A DNA stretch of 64,000 nt, from the NCBI GenBank assembly GCA_036785705.1, contig JAWUZG010000159.1, positions 4,092,001-4,156,000 of the forward strand. Direction: 5' to 3'. The translations under genes were made by a program, and so were the position numbers. Positions 37,832 to 51,400 of the stretch are shown here, piece by piece; position 1 is the stretch's first letter, and each line of letters begins with the position of its first letter. The DNA is from Acanthornis magna. Lineage: Eukaryota; Chordata; Aves; Passeriformes; Acanthizidae. A model generated the notes under the pieces. The model did no database searches. It was not told the DNA's origin and saw nothing but the letters and a program-made list of their open reading frames with translations.

Positions 37832-40800
37832 CTCAGGGTGATGCCTGGGCAATGAAAATCGTTCTGGGATGCAAAATCAAAATTAAAAGTGTTTTGTTGA
37901 CAGGCAGTGCTGTGCAAAATGAAAATCCGCAGCAAACCGCCGTTCCCTGCTGCTGGAAATGTGCACATCCAATTCCTGACTCGAGTGCCACTGCTGTTCT
38001 TGCAGCCACAAGTAGTTTACAGCCCCTGCTCCATCACTCTCTGGCTTATGAGAAATATTTACTGCCTCCACTCAGAACTTCAGCATCACTCAAGTACATG
38101 TTCAGATTGTGGCTTTGTTTACTGCACTGTTTCTTTTCTAATTTTTTTCCCTTAGGAACTCAACAATATTGTATTTTAAAGATCTTTAAAATAGAAAACC
38201 TGCAATACAATACACAGACTGTCTCTGAAGGAGTGGGAAGGACAAAAAAAGTTTGGATCTAAAACCCAGGAAATTCTGTCATCTAAATAGACTTTCACTG
38301 ATGAAATTAGCACTACATACATAGCAGACAATGTGAAGAACCTAAGCTTCTAACGAGCACAACAAAGAGACACTTCATGAAAACATTTTTATTTACAAGG
38401 CAGATCAGTACCTACAGTTAATAATTAAAACTACATCTACTCTCTCCAATCAATTTTAAAAGCAATCCCTGTAAAAACACCCCATGTACTTGCACTATCT
38501 GCACAATCTTCTATTAAGCCTATGCCTGGGACAATGATCATCATTAATGTCTCTAACCATCGATAATATTAATGAAGATTGGGGAATCACTGCTCTGTTG
38601 GTACAGGTAAGCAAAGGAAGCTCTCCAGGGGCATTTCCTCAGGCAGGAGCTCCTGGGGACATGTTTATTAAGATTAAACCACACACCCCATGGTGAAGAA
38701 GCCAGAAAATCCAGTTACAGCACACCAGCAGCCAACGCTCACAGGGCAGAGGACCTGCACGGGCAGGGTGGGGAGAGCCTCAGCTGTGGCTGAGGAAACA
38801 TGCTCAGAGTTTTGGACAGCAAAAAGAATCAAATAACAGGAATTTTATCATTTTGTATCTTCCATCCATCTATTTTAGCATAAATAACAATCCAGCTCCA
38901 GTCAAGAAGGAGTTCTGTTGCTGAATACAGCAGAGCCAAGGTTTTGCTCGTGATGTCAAAGCACTACAGATTAAAATACACATTTTAATTGCTCTAGGGT
39001 TTGCCCCAACCACAAGTATTTACTAATAATGAGCTGTACTCCCTGGTTTTGGCAAAGGCAGCAGACACTCTAAAGTAACCTGAAAATCTATAAAGCAAAA
39101 CTAGCTGTCTTAAATTGACAGATTACAATAATTTTGTCATATAAATGTCTTCTGTGACAGACACACAGGCCACAGCCATCAGCAGCTCCCAAGAGGGAGC
39201 ACAGAAAGCCCTAAGGACCTGACAAAGGACCGCAAACAGAAGCTGCAGAGGATAAAATCCAATGCTGAGAGCATCACTCCTAAATCCTGAAACCACCCTG
39301 ACTCCAAAAATCCCATCATCCCTCCCTTCACCGCCCTGCTAAAACAAGGGCAAGAAGTTTTACGACCATCAGGCATGTTACAGCGTCTTTTTAAACATAC
39401 TTTGGAAGCAGCAGGGGGAAAAAAAGCAAATAAACAAATAAAACCACTCACCATATTTGGTGTCAGTCTTTACTGTCAGTGCAACTAAAACTCTTCAAAA
39501 TATCGAAAGCTCCACAAATGTTATTAGCAAAAATTTCACACTTTTTTAATGGATATTTACACTTCGAGGCAGTCTTTTAATTACTTTTGTTATTTGCATC
39601 TGATGACTCTGAGAAATGTTGAATTCAGATATGAGACTATCAAGGACCGCTGGATGAAGTCCAATAAAAAAAACTGAGATCAGACTAGTTAAATTAGCCA
39701 TCTGTCCTAAATAGACACAAATCAGAACTACTTTTTAATATTCTTTCAGCCCAATCTTAAGTGAAATAAGAACTTCATAGAAGGCAGCAATTGTGGTAAG
39801 GAAGACTCCAAGGAGGTTTGCATCCATCTGCTTTATGAGGGATCTCAGAACTTCAACTCTAGCGACAAGAAAACCCACCCCAGATATGGTACAAGAATGC
39901 CACACAATAACAACCAGATTTCAGTCCTTAAATTGTGATAAAAATGAATTAATGAATTACATTTGTACCAGTTACTGTTCTAGTTAAATTATTACCAGGA
40001 GAGTGGATTTATTATGTGCTGGTTCCTGTTCTCATTACAATCCATTCTCATGAGAACTTATAATCAGAATTTTAATGCCTCCTTCATTCTGGGAGAGATA
40101 GCTGTAAAAATATATTAATTTGACCTTTTCAAAATTTTGTTATTTGATTTGGTGCCGATTTTTATTTGCTCCTATCTCCAGCTCTTATATTTGATCATAT
40201 CTATAAAAGTGACTAGAAAATGGAAGTATGTCAGTAAGTCACAGGACTTTTCTGTTCATTTTTTCTACCCAACCTTCTGACACTCCTTCAACACCGTACA
40301 CAGGCCAAAGTCACTGCCCAAAGCAACCATTACACTTGGATTAATGTTCCATCAATAGCAGAGGAACAGGGATATCCTAAAAGTATAAAGAAATACAATA
40401 AAAGCCATTCCCAATGGGCCCTTCCAATAGCCATCCCCAGAGGATGGCCCACACTGGACGAAGCTCGAGGCAATCCCAATCTCCCTGGAGGCTCTCCCCA
40501 TTACAACAGGAGCCCCGAAGACTCGGATTACAACATAAAGGTGGATTTAATCCCCCAATTGTCTCTGCCTGGGAAAATACGCCAAGAAGCTGAGCTCCCT
40601 GGGACCTGGAATTAACCTGCTCCACTTGCACGCTGTGACAGCCCCAACCACCTGTGCCTGGTGGGAGGCAGCAGCACAGGCACAAAGCTGACGTTCCAGG
40701 AGAAAAAGGAGTATTTCATCTCCTGCCAGCAGCCCACGGGGACTGCTCCCCTCGTGACCTGTGCGAGGCTCGGAGTCACTGCTCCAACCCTGTGCCCACC

Positions 40801-43800
40801 GCAACATTCCTTGATGACTTCATCTGAATTAACCTTAATTTCACAGCACACAAGGAGGTTAACAGAAAGCAGATTTATCAGACAGCAGAAGCTGACCTTT
40901 ACTTCACAACCAATCCTGTACAGTCAGTCTGTGTTCCACCTCTGAATCTGTGCTACAAAGCTCTGTGGCACCAGCGACAGGCTGAGGACAGCTTCAGGTG
41001 CCATCTCAGGAAACTGCAGATCTGCTTTGACAAGATTTGGGTGCTTTATGTGACACCAGAGCCTAGAACTCCTGCTTTTTTTTTTTTTTTTTTAATTGGG
41101 GTCATAACACTGATTTTGATCACGTCACCTTCCAATCACTGTTTGGTTTTTTGATTTGTGGTTTGGGTTTTTTTTTAAACATTCCTTAGGGTCCCACTTA
41201 GCCAGAGCAGTATTTAAACTACACCTAGGTAGTTAAGTGAGTGCTATCCAGGAAACTGGATATGAAATTCAGCTGCACAGCTTATGCTGTAAACTAACAA
41301 TAAATTATATTTCTGTCAGCATCAGGACTAAGAGCTCATTCAGGACCCCAAAGTAAGTGTCATAGAAGATCGGTATCATTCCCTCTGGGAGAAAAAAATG
41401 AAACATATGACAAGAGGTAACTCTTACTCCTTGTGTGGTGGAGTTTTCAGATTGTACCCATCCTCCTCAATTCAATCCTTCTGCTCTCACAGCATCTGCA
41501 GTTACATTTTCCCCTTTTTATCTGCCTTGGGAGCAAAGGCTTCTCCTGTACAGCTATTTGTGACTGCAGATAAGCACACATGAAAGGTGGTCAGGGACGA
41601 ATAGATGAGTGTGTATATATCTCCGTATGTATTTATGTACACACACTTCTCTAGGTCCTCAGTTCTATTTCAGATGAAGATAGGCACAAACCAAAACTGT
41701 GACAGAGTAACACTTGGAGCAGTCAGTGATGTAGGAACCCAAATTTCAGTGATTACACCACTGATGGATTTTGTTTCCTGAGCTGTTTGGGTACTTCCAA
41801 AAATTACACCTGTAACACCTACCACACATTACAGGAATAAAAGCTGTTGGAGCCAGACCTGACAGCCTTTCCCATCATATCCATCCCAGGGCTGACAACA
41901 ACAACGCTCAGCCCCAGACAAGGAGAGCAGGTGAGACAGATCTCTCCCTGTCTCCAGATTTGCTGCTCAGAAGGGTCTGGAGACATAAGTCACATCCTTT
42001 CTACAAGAGTGCTCAGCAGCTCAGCTCCTCTGGGCGGGAGCTGGAGTGACCACACACACACCAGCTAGGAACATTCATCTCTATGGCAAAGCCATCTCAA
42101 AAAAACTTGTTCCTCGTGCCCCAGTCACTGGGACCCCATTTAACTTTCTAATTTCAGATGAATTTCACTTGTACTAATGCTAAGAACGCATTGGGATGGT
42201 GTCTTTTCTGCAGTCTACAGAAAGCCCTGAGAGTTGGAGCTGTGCTGTGCAGAGATGATGTTTCTGTTTCCATGTTGCTGCTCCAATGAGGTAATAGCAG
42301 ACAGTGTTGTTACAGCAAAGCTGCTGCGACCTTGAAATGTTAATTCCCGGTGACTCTGGGGATTGGAGATGTCAGCATGGCAATGTTTGGGGCTTCCACA
42401 GGGGATGGAGCATGTTCACAGCTCTGCTCTTACAGCAACCCCTACAGTTTGGTGCATGGAGTGGAACTGATGCCTGTCTCCATAGAGACCTCCTGTCCTG
42501 CTTTTGAAAACGGAAAGAAAATGGAAACTATGACAACAGACAAACCTGTGGGATGAGAAGGCATAAACAAGTCAGCAGGAAGCCCACAGTAGTACACTGG
42601 GGCCAGGCCTCGTGTTTTCCTTGTTATCCAATATTAACATAAACAGATAAGTGAAGATTGGGAACGGAGCCATCTGCAGCAGCAGCAAAACCAGAACCCA
42701 CCCCAAAACACGGGCTGGGCACAGGGCTGGCTCTGGCATTCCAGCTGGTGAGGAAATGCCTCCACTTGCCTCCCACTAAACCCCAGTCCTGCAGTGTCAC
42801 CATCATCTTCCCATCACACAGAGGCACAGACATTTAAACCACTGATGGACTTATCACAACACCTTTGCCCAAGATCATTTAGGTAGAGAAATAAAAGTGA
42901 TGTAATTAGCTGAAGAGGATTATATAGTTAAAACACAAAATTTAATTTACTGCTCCTTCTTTAAGACAACTTAAACCAAACCAATCTGATGGCACAGCTC
43001 CTGTAGACAGGTCACACCCCTGTCCTCTCTCTATGAGCTATTCCTACACACCTCACTGGACTGAGAAAGCTTCTCCACTTAAGGGCAAAAAAATATTCAA
43101 GACTTTTTAATAGAAGACATCCCTATCTAAAGAGCACCCTTGGTATTTGTAAAGCATTTTGCAGAAGTAATTTGCTTGAAGGATGATAAAGTCAGCTCTT
43201 CATTGTTTTATTAGAAAGCATTCAGAAGGTCGTTACCTCCAGCACACAGAGGGATTCATCTCCTGGATTGCAAGAGAGATGCCAACGGGCAGCTGTTCGG
43301 CAAGTCCTGGAAGAATTAGAGCCTGTAATCAACTTCTGGTCAGGTTTTTTTTGCAGCTGTAGCCTGGATACATGGCCTCCAACTACAGCTCTTACTGTGC
43401 TGCTCTTAAGTCACAGCCTAAGAAGATTTTTGGGTTTAGATCGGCAGATTTGCTCAGTGACTCCTACCTTACACAACCACGCTTGTTTCCTACAGAGGAA
43501 AAAACACAGCACCACCACCAAGGTGAGCTCTCAGGGTAGGGCAGACACACAAAACAAGGCTCTCTGTTTAAAAAAAAAAACCTTTACAGGGCCCTCTCCG
43601 AGGCGAACTGTTTTTCTGTGCTATCTCTACATAAATATCAGTGCTTGATATTTGCTCTTTAGATGTTTAGCTATTTCACCGACTTGGCTCAATGAATTCA
43701 TTAGCATTTCCACAGCTTTCCAGTCACACACACACACTCTCTCAGCCTCAGTTTAGGGGATTACCATCCTCTGACTCTTCCCAGCCTAATGTTGCAGAAC

Positions 43801-46800
43801 CCAAGTTGCCTGGGTTTGAAGCGGTGCATTGTCCAGAACTGTGCGTGCAGAAACATTTCATACTCATTCCATTGTCAGTAATTAAATTTGCTGTTCCCAT
43901 CTGGGACACAATCTTCCCTGAGTTTGCAACAGAATCTCTTTGTCTGATTGCACTGATAGATTGAGATGATGTTCTCCTCATTATTATACACTTCAGATAA
44001 CAACTGAGATGGAAAGGGACTGCAGCTAACGAGGTCAAATTTTCATACAATAAACAATATATTGCATAAATATAGATTTATCAAATCATGACCTGGGATG
44101 CCCTACTGTAGGTATATGCTACAATACAAGTTCTATTTTACAGGTTTAGGGATGGGAGGTTCATCAACTGGTAAAATAAAGGCTGTACTCAATCAACTTT
44201 CCTATTTTACCAGTAAAAGGAACAAGGCTGCTGCATAACCTGCTACAAAGATACAATATAGTTCCTAATTTTAAAAAGAAGTCATGCAAATCTTTTATTC
44301 CTTTTTTTTAAACCACAGATGTTCAGGTTTGTACTGAACAAGATGTCTGTTCTGCAGAACGTGTACAAAAACTGCTGTCACCGAACAAATCTCCACCCAA
44401 GGCAACACGGGACAGGGTTAAACACATTTCAGGACATTGCCAGGTTTGTTTGACACAGCAGCACCAGCAAGCAGCAGGTTATTTGATGGTTACCCCACAG
44501 AACCAGGTCTGAATTTATCCATGAAATGCCACAATGAGAGAAGGAAGCTTTATCATCTCCGTCACTTACTGAAGAGCTGTACAAAAACCTCCCAAAGCCA
44601 TACACATCCTTTCCAGACCCCCAGAAAGAGGGTGTTCAGGGCAGCCCTGAGACCCCCACCCAGCGAGAGCCTGCGAGGAGGTAATAGAGTGCAGCCAGGG
44701 AGAGATGCCAGGGAGGAGGAGGAGGAACCCATTATCAGATGTGAGCCACATTCCAGAATGCAAATCCAGGCACAAATGGTAAATGATCCATGGCACAAAC
44801 TCATTTTTCATGGGCTCACAGGCAAGGAGCTATTGAAGCACACAAGAAACAGCAAGAAAAGTATTTTTGAGAGAACTGCTCCTCCTCTTGCAAGTATTAG
44901 TGAGAGGGGCGAAGCATCGGAGACCAAGCAGCTCCCCTTCCCCTCCTTCTGTTGGTCACCAAAGGTCATTTTTATAGGCACAGTCACACACCTGAAGGGC
45001 CTCAAAAGCCCACAAGGACCTGTGAGCACACCTTCCTGTAAATAAACTCAGCCAAAGGTCTGTGAACAGCTTTAATCCTGTTCCAAAACCCCTCAGAATC
45101 ACACACTCCCATAGATTGCAGCAGGCATTTGATCAATCCCTTTTCACAGCATCAAACAAATCAGGGAAAATACTTCAGTTATTCAGTTTCATGTTTAATT
45201 TAATTTATTAACAAGTTTATTTACCATCAAACATTGGAATCCATCAACAACAGGAGTGCCTTGCTAAGGCATCACCACCAAAGGCAATCTGCTGTACCTA
45301 CAACAAGCAAAGGGATTTGCTTTCCTCAAAAGATGGAGCATTTCTCAATGAAGGGGAAAAAATAAAAAAAAAAAAATCAAGCAGCTGAGAAGGAGATGAG
45401 TTTCTTTCCTCTTCCTACCCTTCCCCCTACTACACACCAGCCAAAGATTTATTCAGTCTTACTTTAAATAAAAATTGTGCTTGGGCACTGATAGGAAAAA
45501 AAAAAGGAAAAAAAAAATCACAAGAGCAACAGTGATTCACAAGTTTGAAATTATCTGCATGAAGTTTTTGCTAAGATTCAGCTCAGGACACACCAAGGGT
45601 GAGATTCTATCACTACCAAAAAAAGAAAAGTTAAGAGTCTCTCCCCCATTTTTAACGTTTTCATCCCACCACCTTTTAATATACTTACCCACAGAAGAGG
45701 TGCGTGCCTGAATAATTCGTGATCTGCATCTTGACAGGAATTTTGGGGCAAGTCAGGAGCAGAGAAACTTCAAACTGCTCCTCTAATTCACACAGGCAAG
45801 GGATTTTTCACTCCACAATACATCTAATGATACTGAAATGTATTACAGGCCAATGCCAGCACTGTGAATATCTCAAGGGAGATGAGACTTGTGTGTGCCA
45901 TGGAGGAGACCAGAATAATGCTTCTGCTAATGAATGATCCATCTCTTAATAGCCAAGACTTGTCTTCCATGATTTATGCCTGTTGATCTGTGATTAACCA
46001 CCGGCACCACAGCAAGACTTACTGCAGCTCATACTATAATTGGAACTAAATTGACTGCTTATAATAAAAAAAAAAGTAAAAAAAACACCCCCACACTAAA
46101 AAATCTGTAATAATGAGTATGGTATAGACCACATTTCCTTGGAGCTTCTGTGAGCAACATGCATTTGTCTCATCAATCACAGAACTGCATTTTCATGTCA
46201 GTCAATCACCACATTAATGTGCTGCTCCATTTTCCACTGTAAACATGCATTTACTTTGTAGAGATTGTTACAGAAGGGGGGGATCAGCACTTGCCTCTCA
46301 GAGGGTGCTGCTGGAAGAACTAAGAAAGTCAATATTGATCTGATGAGAGGTAAAAAAAAATTAAAAAAAAAAAATCAGAGGTAAATGTTCTCTTTAGCAG
46401 GGAGATGGAACAGGGAGCAGCTGGTTCAAGGGCTCAGCTCACACTGCCACGTCCCTGGACATGAGGGACATCAGCCAGGAGCCCCCGGCCATGGCTCTGG
46501 TGTCTGCCCAAGCTGGTGCACACCAGAACACCCTGAATCTCCCCAGGAGAAGGCAGCTCGCTGCTCTCACTCTTTGCACCCAGCTATCGCAGTCAGCTCA
46601 GCTGCAGGTTGGAGGCTCGTGCCTTATGGCCTCTCAATAAATCTCCCCACTCTTCTCCACTCCAAATACTTCCACACCAAAGAACTGTAAAACAGGCTTA
46701 TGTGAGCAAATGGTGGAAAGCCTGCTCGCCTTTAGGAGCCAAGAAGGATGTTTATAATTAGCAGCAAATGCATCTACAGCGTGTAACTGACAACTCTCTA

Positions 46801-47823
46801 TCCAGCAGAAATCAAAGCGTGGTGCCAGCAACATCCAGAATAAATAAATACCCTCCGTGAAGTTCACACAGAAGAACCTTAAGACATGTTTTTATGTAGA
46901 TGTATGTGTTGTTTTACCATTATTTTCATCCTTCTCTGCAGATCAGCCCTCTTATATAAGAAAGAAACAACAGATACTAAGAGGAGTGAACTCCATCAAG
47001 ATGACTAAGACACAAAAACAACAAATTCCCGAATAAAATCGGAATAGCAGACAGGAAATCAACAACCAGAGTGCCTGTGTGTGTGTGAGAAGGCAGCCCT
47101 AGGGCAGCTTTAGTTAACATCTCAGCAAGTTCCACAAGGTTTACATGACTGTTTACTTTCCAATTCCATAAAGCTCGAAGAGTTACAGTACAGAAACAGC
47201 TCCATCAACACATGCTACCTACACCTCACCCCTGACACACTCCCCAAACAAGGCAGGGTTTTTGTACCCTTCAGAGAACTTGAAAAAGCAGCAGCACCTT
47301 CACACTTCCAGCCTCGCCTGCTCAGGGTCGATGCTTTCATGGTCAGCATTGCTACAAACAAAAACACCCCCATCACAACCCCCCACCCTCACCAAAAACA
47401 GCACAGTCCCTTCCACAGCACCACAAAATCTTCCCTTACAGAGCTCTAAATCCACACAGGTCACAACTGGCAGGCCAGGACAGGAGCCAGCTCAGTTAAA
47501 GCTGAGTTTTAGGTGCTGCTTCCCTGCAAAGGAAAGCAACGCCACATGCAAGGAACCCAATCATTCCTTGCATAAAATGGACATCTAAATACAAAATACA
47601 AACAAAGCAGCACACCAAGCATTTCATCATCAAGGTACACCAAAAAACTGGACAAAGAAACCAGAATTCTGACTGCTTTGGAGGCGTTCTTACCTACTGG
47701 AGAGTCATAGTCCTGGCCAGAAGGGCAGACACCATCCCCAACTGCCTACAGCAAAGACTGAATCCCTGCCCTGCCCTGGCCTCCTTATCAACCACCAGGG
47801 CACACACCTGCAGCCCATCACCC
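37832..47823. other. Non-coding stretch, no gene recognised
   Basis: No supported gene. The longest frame, 44437-45045 on the plus strand (202 codons), starts on TTG and has no recognisable domain. A run of 18 T lies at 41076-41093, a CA microsatellite at about 43725-43737, and a 12-bp-arm inverted repeat at 44167-44214. GC-richer DNA at about 40410-40800 gives several overlapping minus-strand frames and may be old repeat sequence of unknown family. Confidence 0.6.
44167..44214. repeat. Perfect 12-bp inverted repeat (hairpin)
   Basis: ACTGGTAAAATA at 44167-44178 is the exact reverse complement of 44203-44214, with a 24-base loop. A further GG/CC pair (44181-44182 with 44201-44202) is possible after a two-base bulge. 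It has neither the length nor the loop expected of a typical microRNA precursor. Confidence 0.85.
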
Positions 47824-48442
47824 ACAGCTGCCCCCAGTTTGGGATGATGGTGGCTCCACCCCCAATGACACAGCTCTCCCTAATTTGGGATGATGGTGGC
47901 TCCACCCCCAATGACACAGTTTCCCCATATTTGGGATGATGGTGGCTCCACCCCCAATGACACAACTGCCCCTAATTTGGGATGATGGTGGCTCCATCCC
48001 CAATGACACAGCTGCCCCCAATTTGGGATGATGGTGGCTCCACCCCCAATGACACAGGTCTCCCTAATTTGGGATGATGGTGGCTCCACCCCCAATGACA
48101 CAATTGCCCCTAATTTGGGATGATGGTGGCTCCATCCCCAATGACACAACTGCCCCTAATTTGGGATGATGGTGGCTCCACCCCCAATGACACAGCTTCT
48201 CCCAATTTGGGATGATGGTGGCTCCACCCCCAATGACACAACTGCCCCCAATTTGGGATGATGGTGGCTCCACCCCCAATGACACAGTTGCCCCTAATTT
48301 GGGATGATGGTGGCACCAACCCCAATGCCACAGCTTCTCCCAATTTGGGATGATGGTGGCTCCACCCCCAATGACACAACTGCCCCCAATTTGGGATGAT
48401 GGTGGCTCCACCCCCAATGACACAGCTGCCCCTAGTTTGGGA
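47824..48442. repeat. 46-bp minisatellite, about 13.4 copies
   Basis: The core TTTGGGATGATGG recurs at 47838, 47884, 47930, 47976 and so on to 48390, and the matching TTTGGG at 48436 marks the right edge. The distance 47838-48436 is exactly 13 x 46 bp, so no net length change has built up among the units. Units differ by substitutions in a few places, notably just after GACACA. Each unit holds a small dyad, GGTGG-CT-CCACC, nested in TGGG...CCCA. The unit is not a multiple of three, yet long minus-strand frames stay open across it, which is a repeat artefact. Confidence 0.97.
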
Positions 48443-51400
48443 AAATTAACTCATCTGGAGATCCTTGTGCACTGCTGAATAGGGAGGATGCTGGGAGGCA
48501 CCAGAGCTAGAAACTTAAAGAATTTTAGGATTAACTACAAATTAACTTGAGGAGGGAGAGGTGTCTCCCATAATTTTGGAATGACACTCTTAAATTCTAC
48601 CCCCTGTAGTTTATTGAGCTACCTGTTACGTGCCAGAAAGTCAGAATCACTTCAAGTGCTTAGAAAAAAAATTTGTATTTTTAACCTTTTATTAATGTGG
48701 TTTTCTGTACTTATAGGATAGAAATATGAAATATGGCTTAATTTGGAGGAATAGAGAACTCATTCATGTGGGAAGCATCAATATGTTGCTATAATGGGCT
48801 TTTAATTAAGCAGACATTGCAGAGCACTTGGTAAGATCAAGTAAATGCTGCTAATGTTTCCTCTACTATTGCCCCTACTCTGCAAAGCATAATGCAATCA
48901 ACAAAATCAACTGAGAAAATAACAAACTTTATTGAATTTTCAAATTTATGAACAATAACAGACCCCAAAAGCCTTTATATGCCAGTAGATGGCAATCTTC
49001 AGATAGAGTAAAAATGTGTCATTAGCAAATGTGAAATTTCAAATTAAAACTGTGTGAGAGAAAAAAAAAATTAACTCAAGGGATGAAATTTCTCAGAAGT
49101 TATTCAGAATCACTCAGGTTTCATTTTATAAAAGGGAAAAAGAGGACAAAAAATATTTTATTGATTTGGTTTTATTTTTCATCCTAAAAATATCCTTTTT
49201 TATTTTTTTTTTAACAAGTTAAAGAAAGAGCAGTATGGAGACATACGCTAGTGTGAAAACTGAATCTTTTATTCTGGACAAGTGAAATATTTGAGGTTTT
49301 CACTAAAACTCATATTTCTGGTTCCCTTGGGAGCCCCTCACGTGGCCACAAGCCTGGCCAGTTTTCCTTGGGCAGATGTGGACCACCGATGGGGACCCAC
49401 CTTGTTAGGGAAGGGAGGGAGAGAACTAAATTATGGAAATGGGAGAAGTTTGAGGCGTTTTTGCTATTAGGAAATAAAACTCTGCACTCAGATTTTGGTT
49501 TGAAACTCAACTGCATCCCCAACTCATAAGGCGTGCACAAGGGTGCCCTGGCCTGTATTGAATTCCTGCTCTTCAGAAAAGCTGAACTTGGAATTCTGCT
49601 TACTGTTGGTTCTTGATATTTTAAGACCTCAGGACATCACGAAATGTGATCACACTTATAAGAGCAGAAAGAAACCCAATAAACAGTTTCAATATCCCTG
49701 CTGATCCCAGCTCGGTGTACAGCCTTGGCAGCGCTGGTGGCTCATACATGGCTCGGTTGTGTCCACTGGTAAAAGAACACATTACAACGTGTGCAGCAAA
49801 AAACACTTTTCCTATTTGACATCGTATTTTTTAAATAAAATAAGTAATAATAGTAGGATGTGAGTTAAAAAAAAAAAAAGTATTTTTCACTTTGCCAAAT
49901 TCAAACACAAACATTTGCATGAGATTTATTCCAAGACAACTCCTCCCACACTCACACAAAGGAACTTCTACTCTCTCAAGCTTGATTTTTTTTTTTTTTT
50001 TTCATATTCCTATTTCCTCTCCACCTCGAAGCAGCCCCATTTTATTCCGACATGGAATTCCACTGTTGCTCTGGAACATCACTTTTCTTTTATATTCCCA
50101 GGGGTGAAGTAAAAGCCAAGCCCAATCTAATGCTGATGCAGCTCTCAGGGCCACCCTCCCTGAGCACCGATGGCCTCTTCCACCACTCAGAAAGGTTCTG
50201 ACTCCTTGAGAAGCCCAGCTGCTGTCACATCACCACGAGAAGAACACTGTGCACGGTTTGCTCGCAGCAATTCCTGCTCTGCCCGAGGGAATGTGCCCAA
50301 ATGAAAATGGGTTCCTGCTGGACGATCACACTGTGAGGCGGAATTATATCCAAAATTATATTTGTAATAAAAGTTGCAAATTCACTGCCTGTGATCCTCT
50401 TGGAAGAAAAAAAAAAAATCATCTCAGACACAGAAACTCTCCAACCTGGCACCTGAACTCTCCAAAGGGAACTCCCAGCCTCCAGAGAACAGAAGTGGGA
50501 CAAAATCTGTAACAGCTGGAGCAATTTTCTTGGAATTAAAATTAAAAAGCCTGACAGTGTCATAAAAGTAAAAGATATCAGAAAAAAAAAAATGATGCAA
50601 AGGATGATATTAATGTAAGGTTTATGGAGTTTGAGAATAATTACAGATAATGTGTATTTATTATTCCTGCAGGATCAATCCATGGCACAGATTTTCCTAT
50701 CTGAAGCCAAACGTACAGATACTTTTCATGTCTGTAGTTATCTTTGCTCTCAACTCCCACTCATCTCCCCAGTGACACATTTACTGTTTCCATTTGTGAT
50801 ATATCAATACCCTTCATTTTATTTATTTCAGTCTTCTCTTTGCAAGAAAAAAAAGAAGGAAGCTTGTTTTAATCTTTGATAACAGCCAGCATGACATCTA
50901 CTCCATGATACAGGCAAGAAAAAGTCAGTGTACTTGTACACCATCAAATATCCAAATCTTCATTCTTTTCAATGAACTGCTTCAAAATACAGAGCTGCTC
51001 TGCCCAACACTATTTCATTTCCTTCCTTTAAATCAGCAGGTATGCCACTGAAGGGTAAATTTTTCATGGAAAATAGGAGAAAAGCAACGAGGAAGGGAAA
51101 AGAAAAAAAAAAAGCCTTTTTCTGCTTCTGAAAAACTTTTAGAAGAATTATTCTTGAGGAATTAATGGAAAGAAACTATTTTTTATACACAGTATTAAGT
51201 GATTAAAAGCTTGTTCATCACTTTGCTTAGTTTAATTTTAGAAAGGCCTACTTGCAGATTCTTTGAAATGCATAATTAATTGATAGCAGCGTGGTTACAT
51301 CAGTACAGAAGTGAACGATAGATGTGAAGTGGTTTTTCCACAAAAAAACACAAGCAGTACAGGGCACAATTACAATATCCGATTCACTCCGCCCTCCAAT

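Noticed and set aside
37633..38262. 209-codon plus-strand frame
   Set aside because: It starts on GTG; the first in-frame ATG is about 38 codons later. It runs straight through a CR1 fragment and matches no protein family.
44437..45045. 202-codon plus-strand frame
   Set aside because: It starts on TTG, opposite-strand frames are also open, and there is no recognisable domain. The locally higher GC content makes a chance frame more likely.
47824..48442. CRISPR-like regular array
   Set aside because: There are no unique spacers: the whole 46-bp unit repeats head to tail, and the setting is vertebrate. It is a minisatellite.
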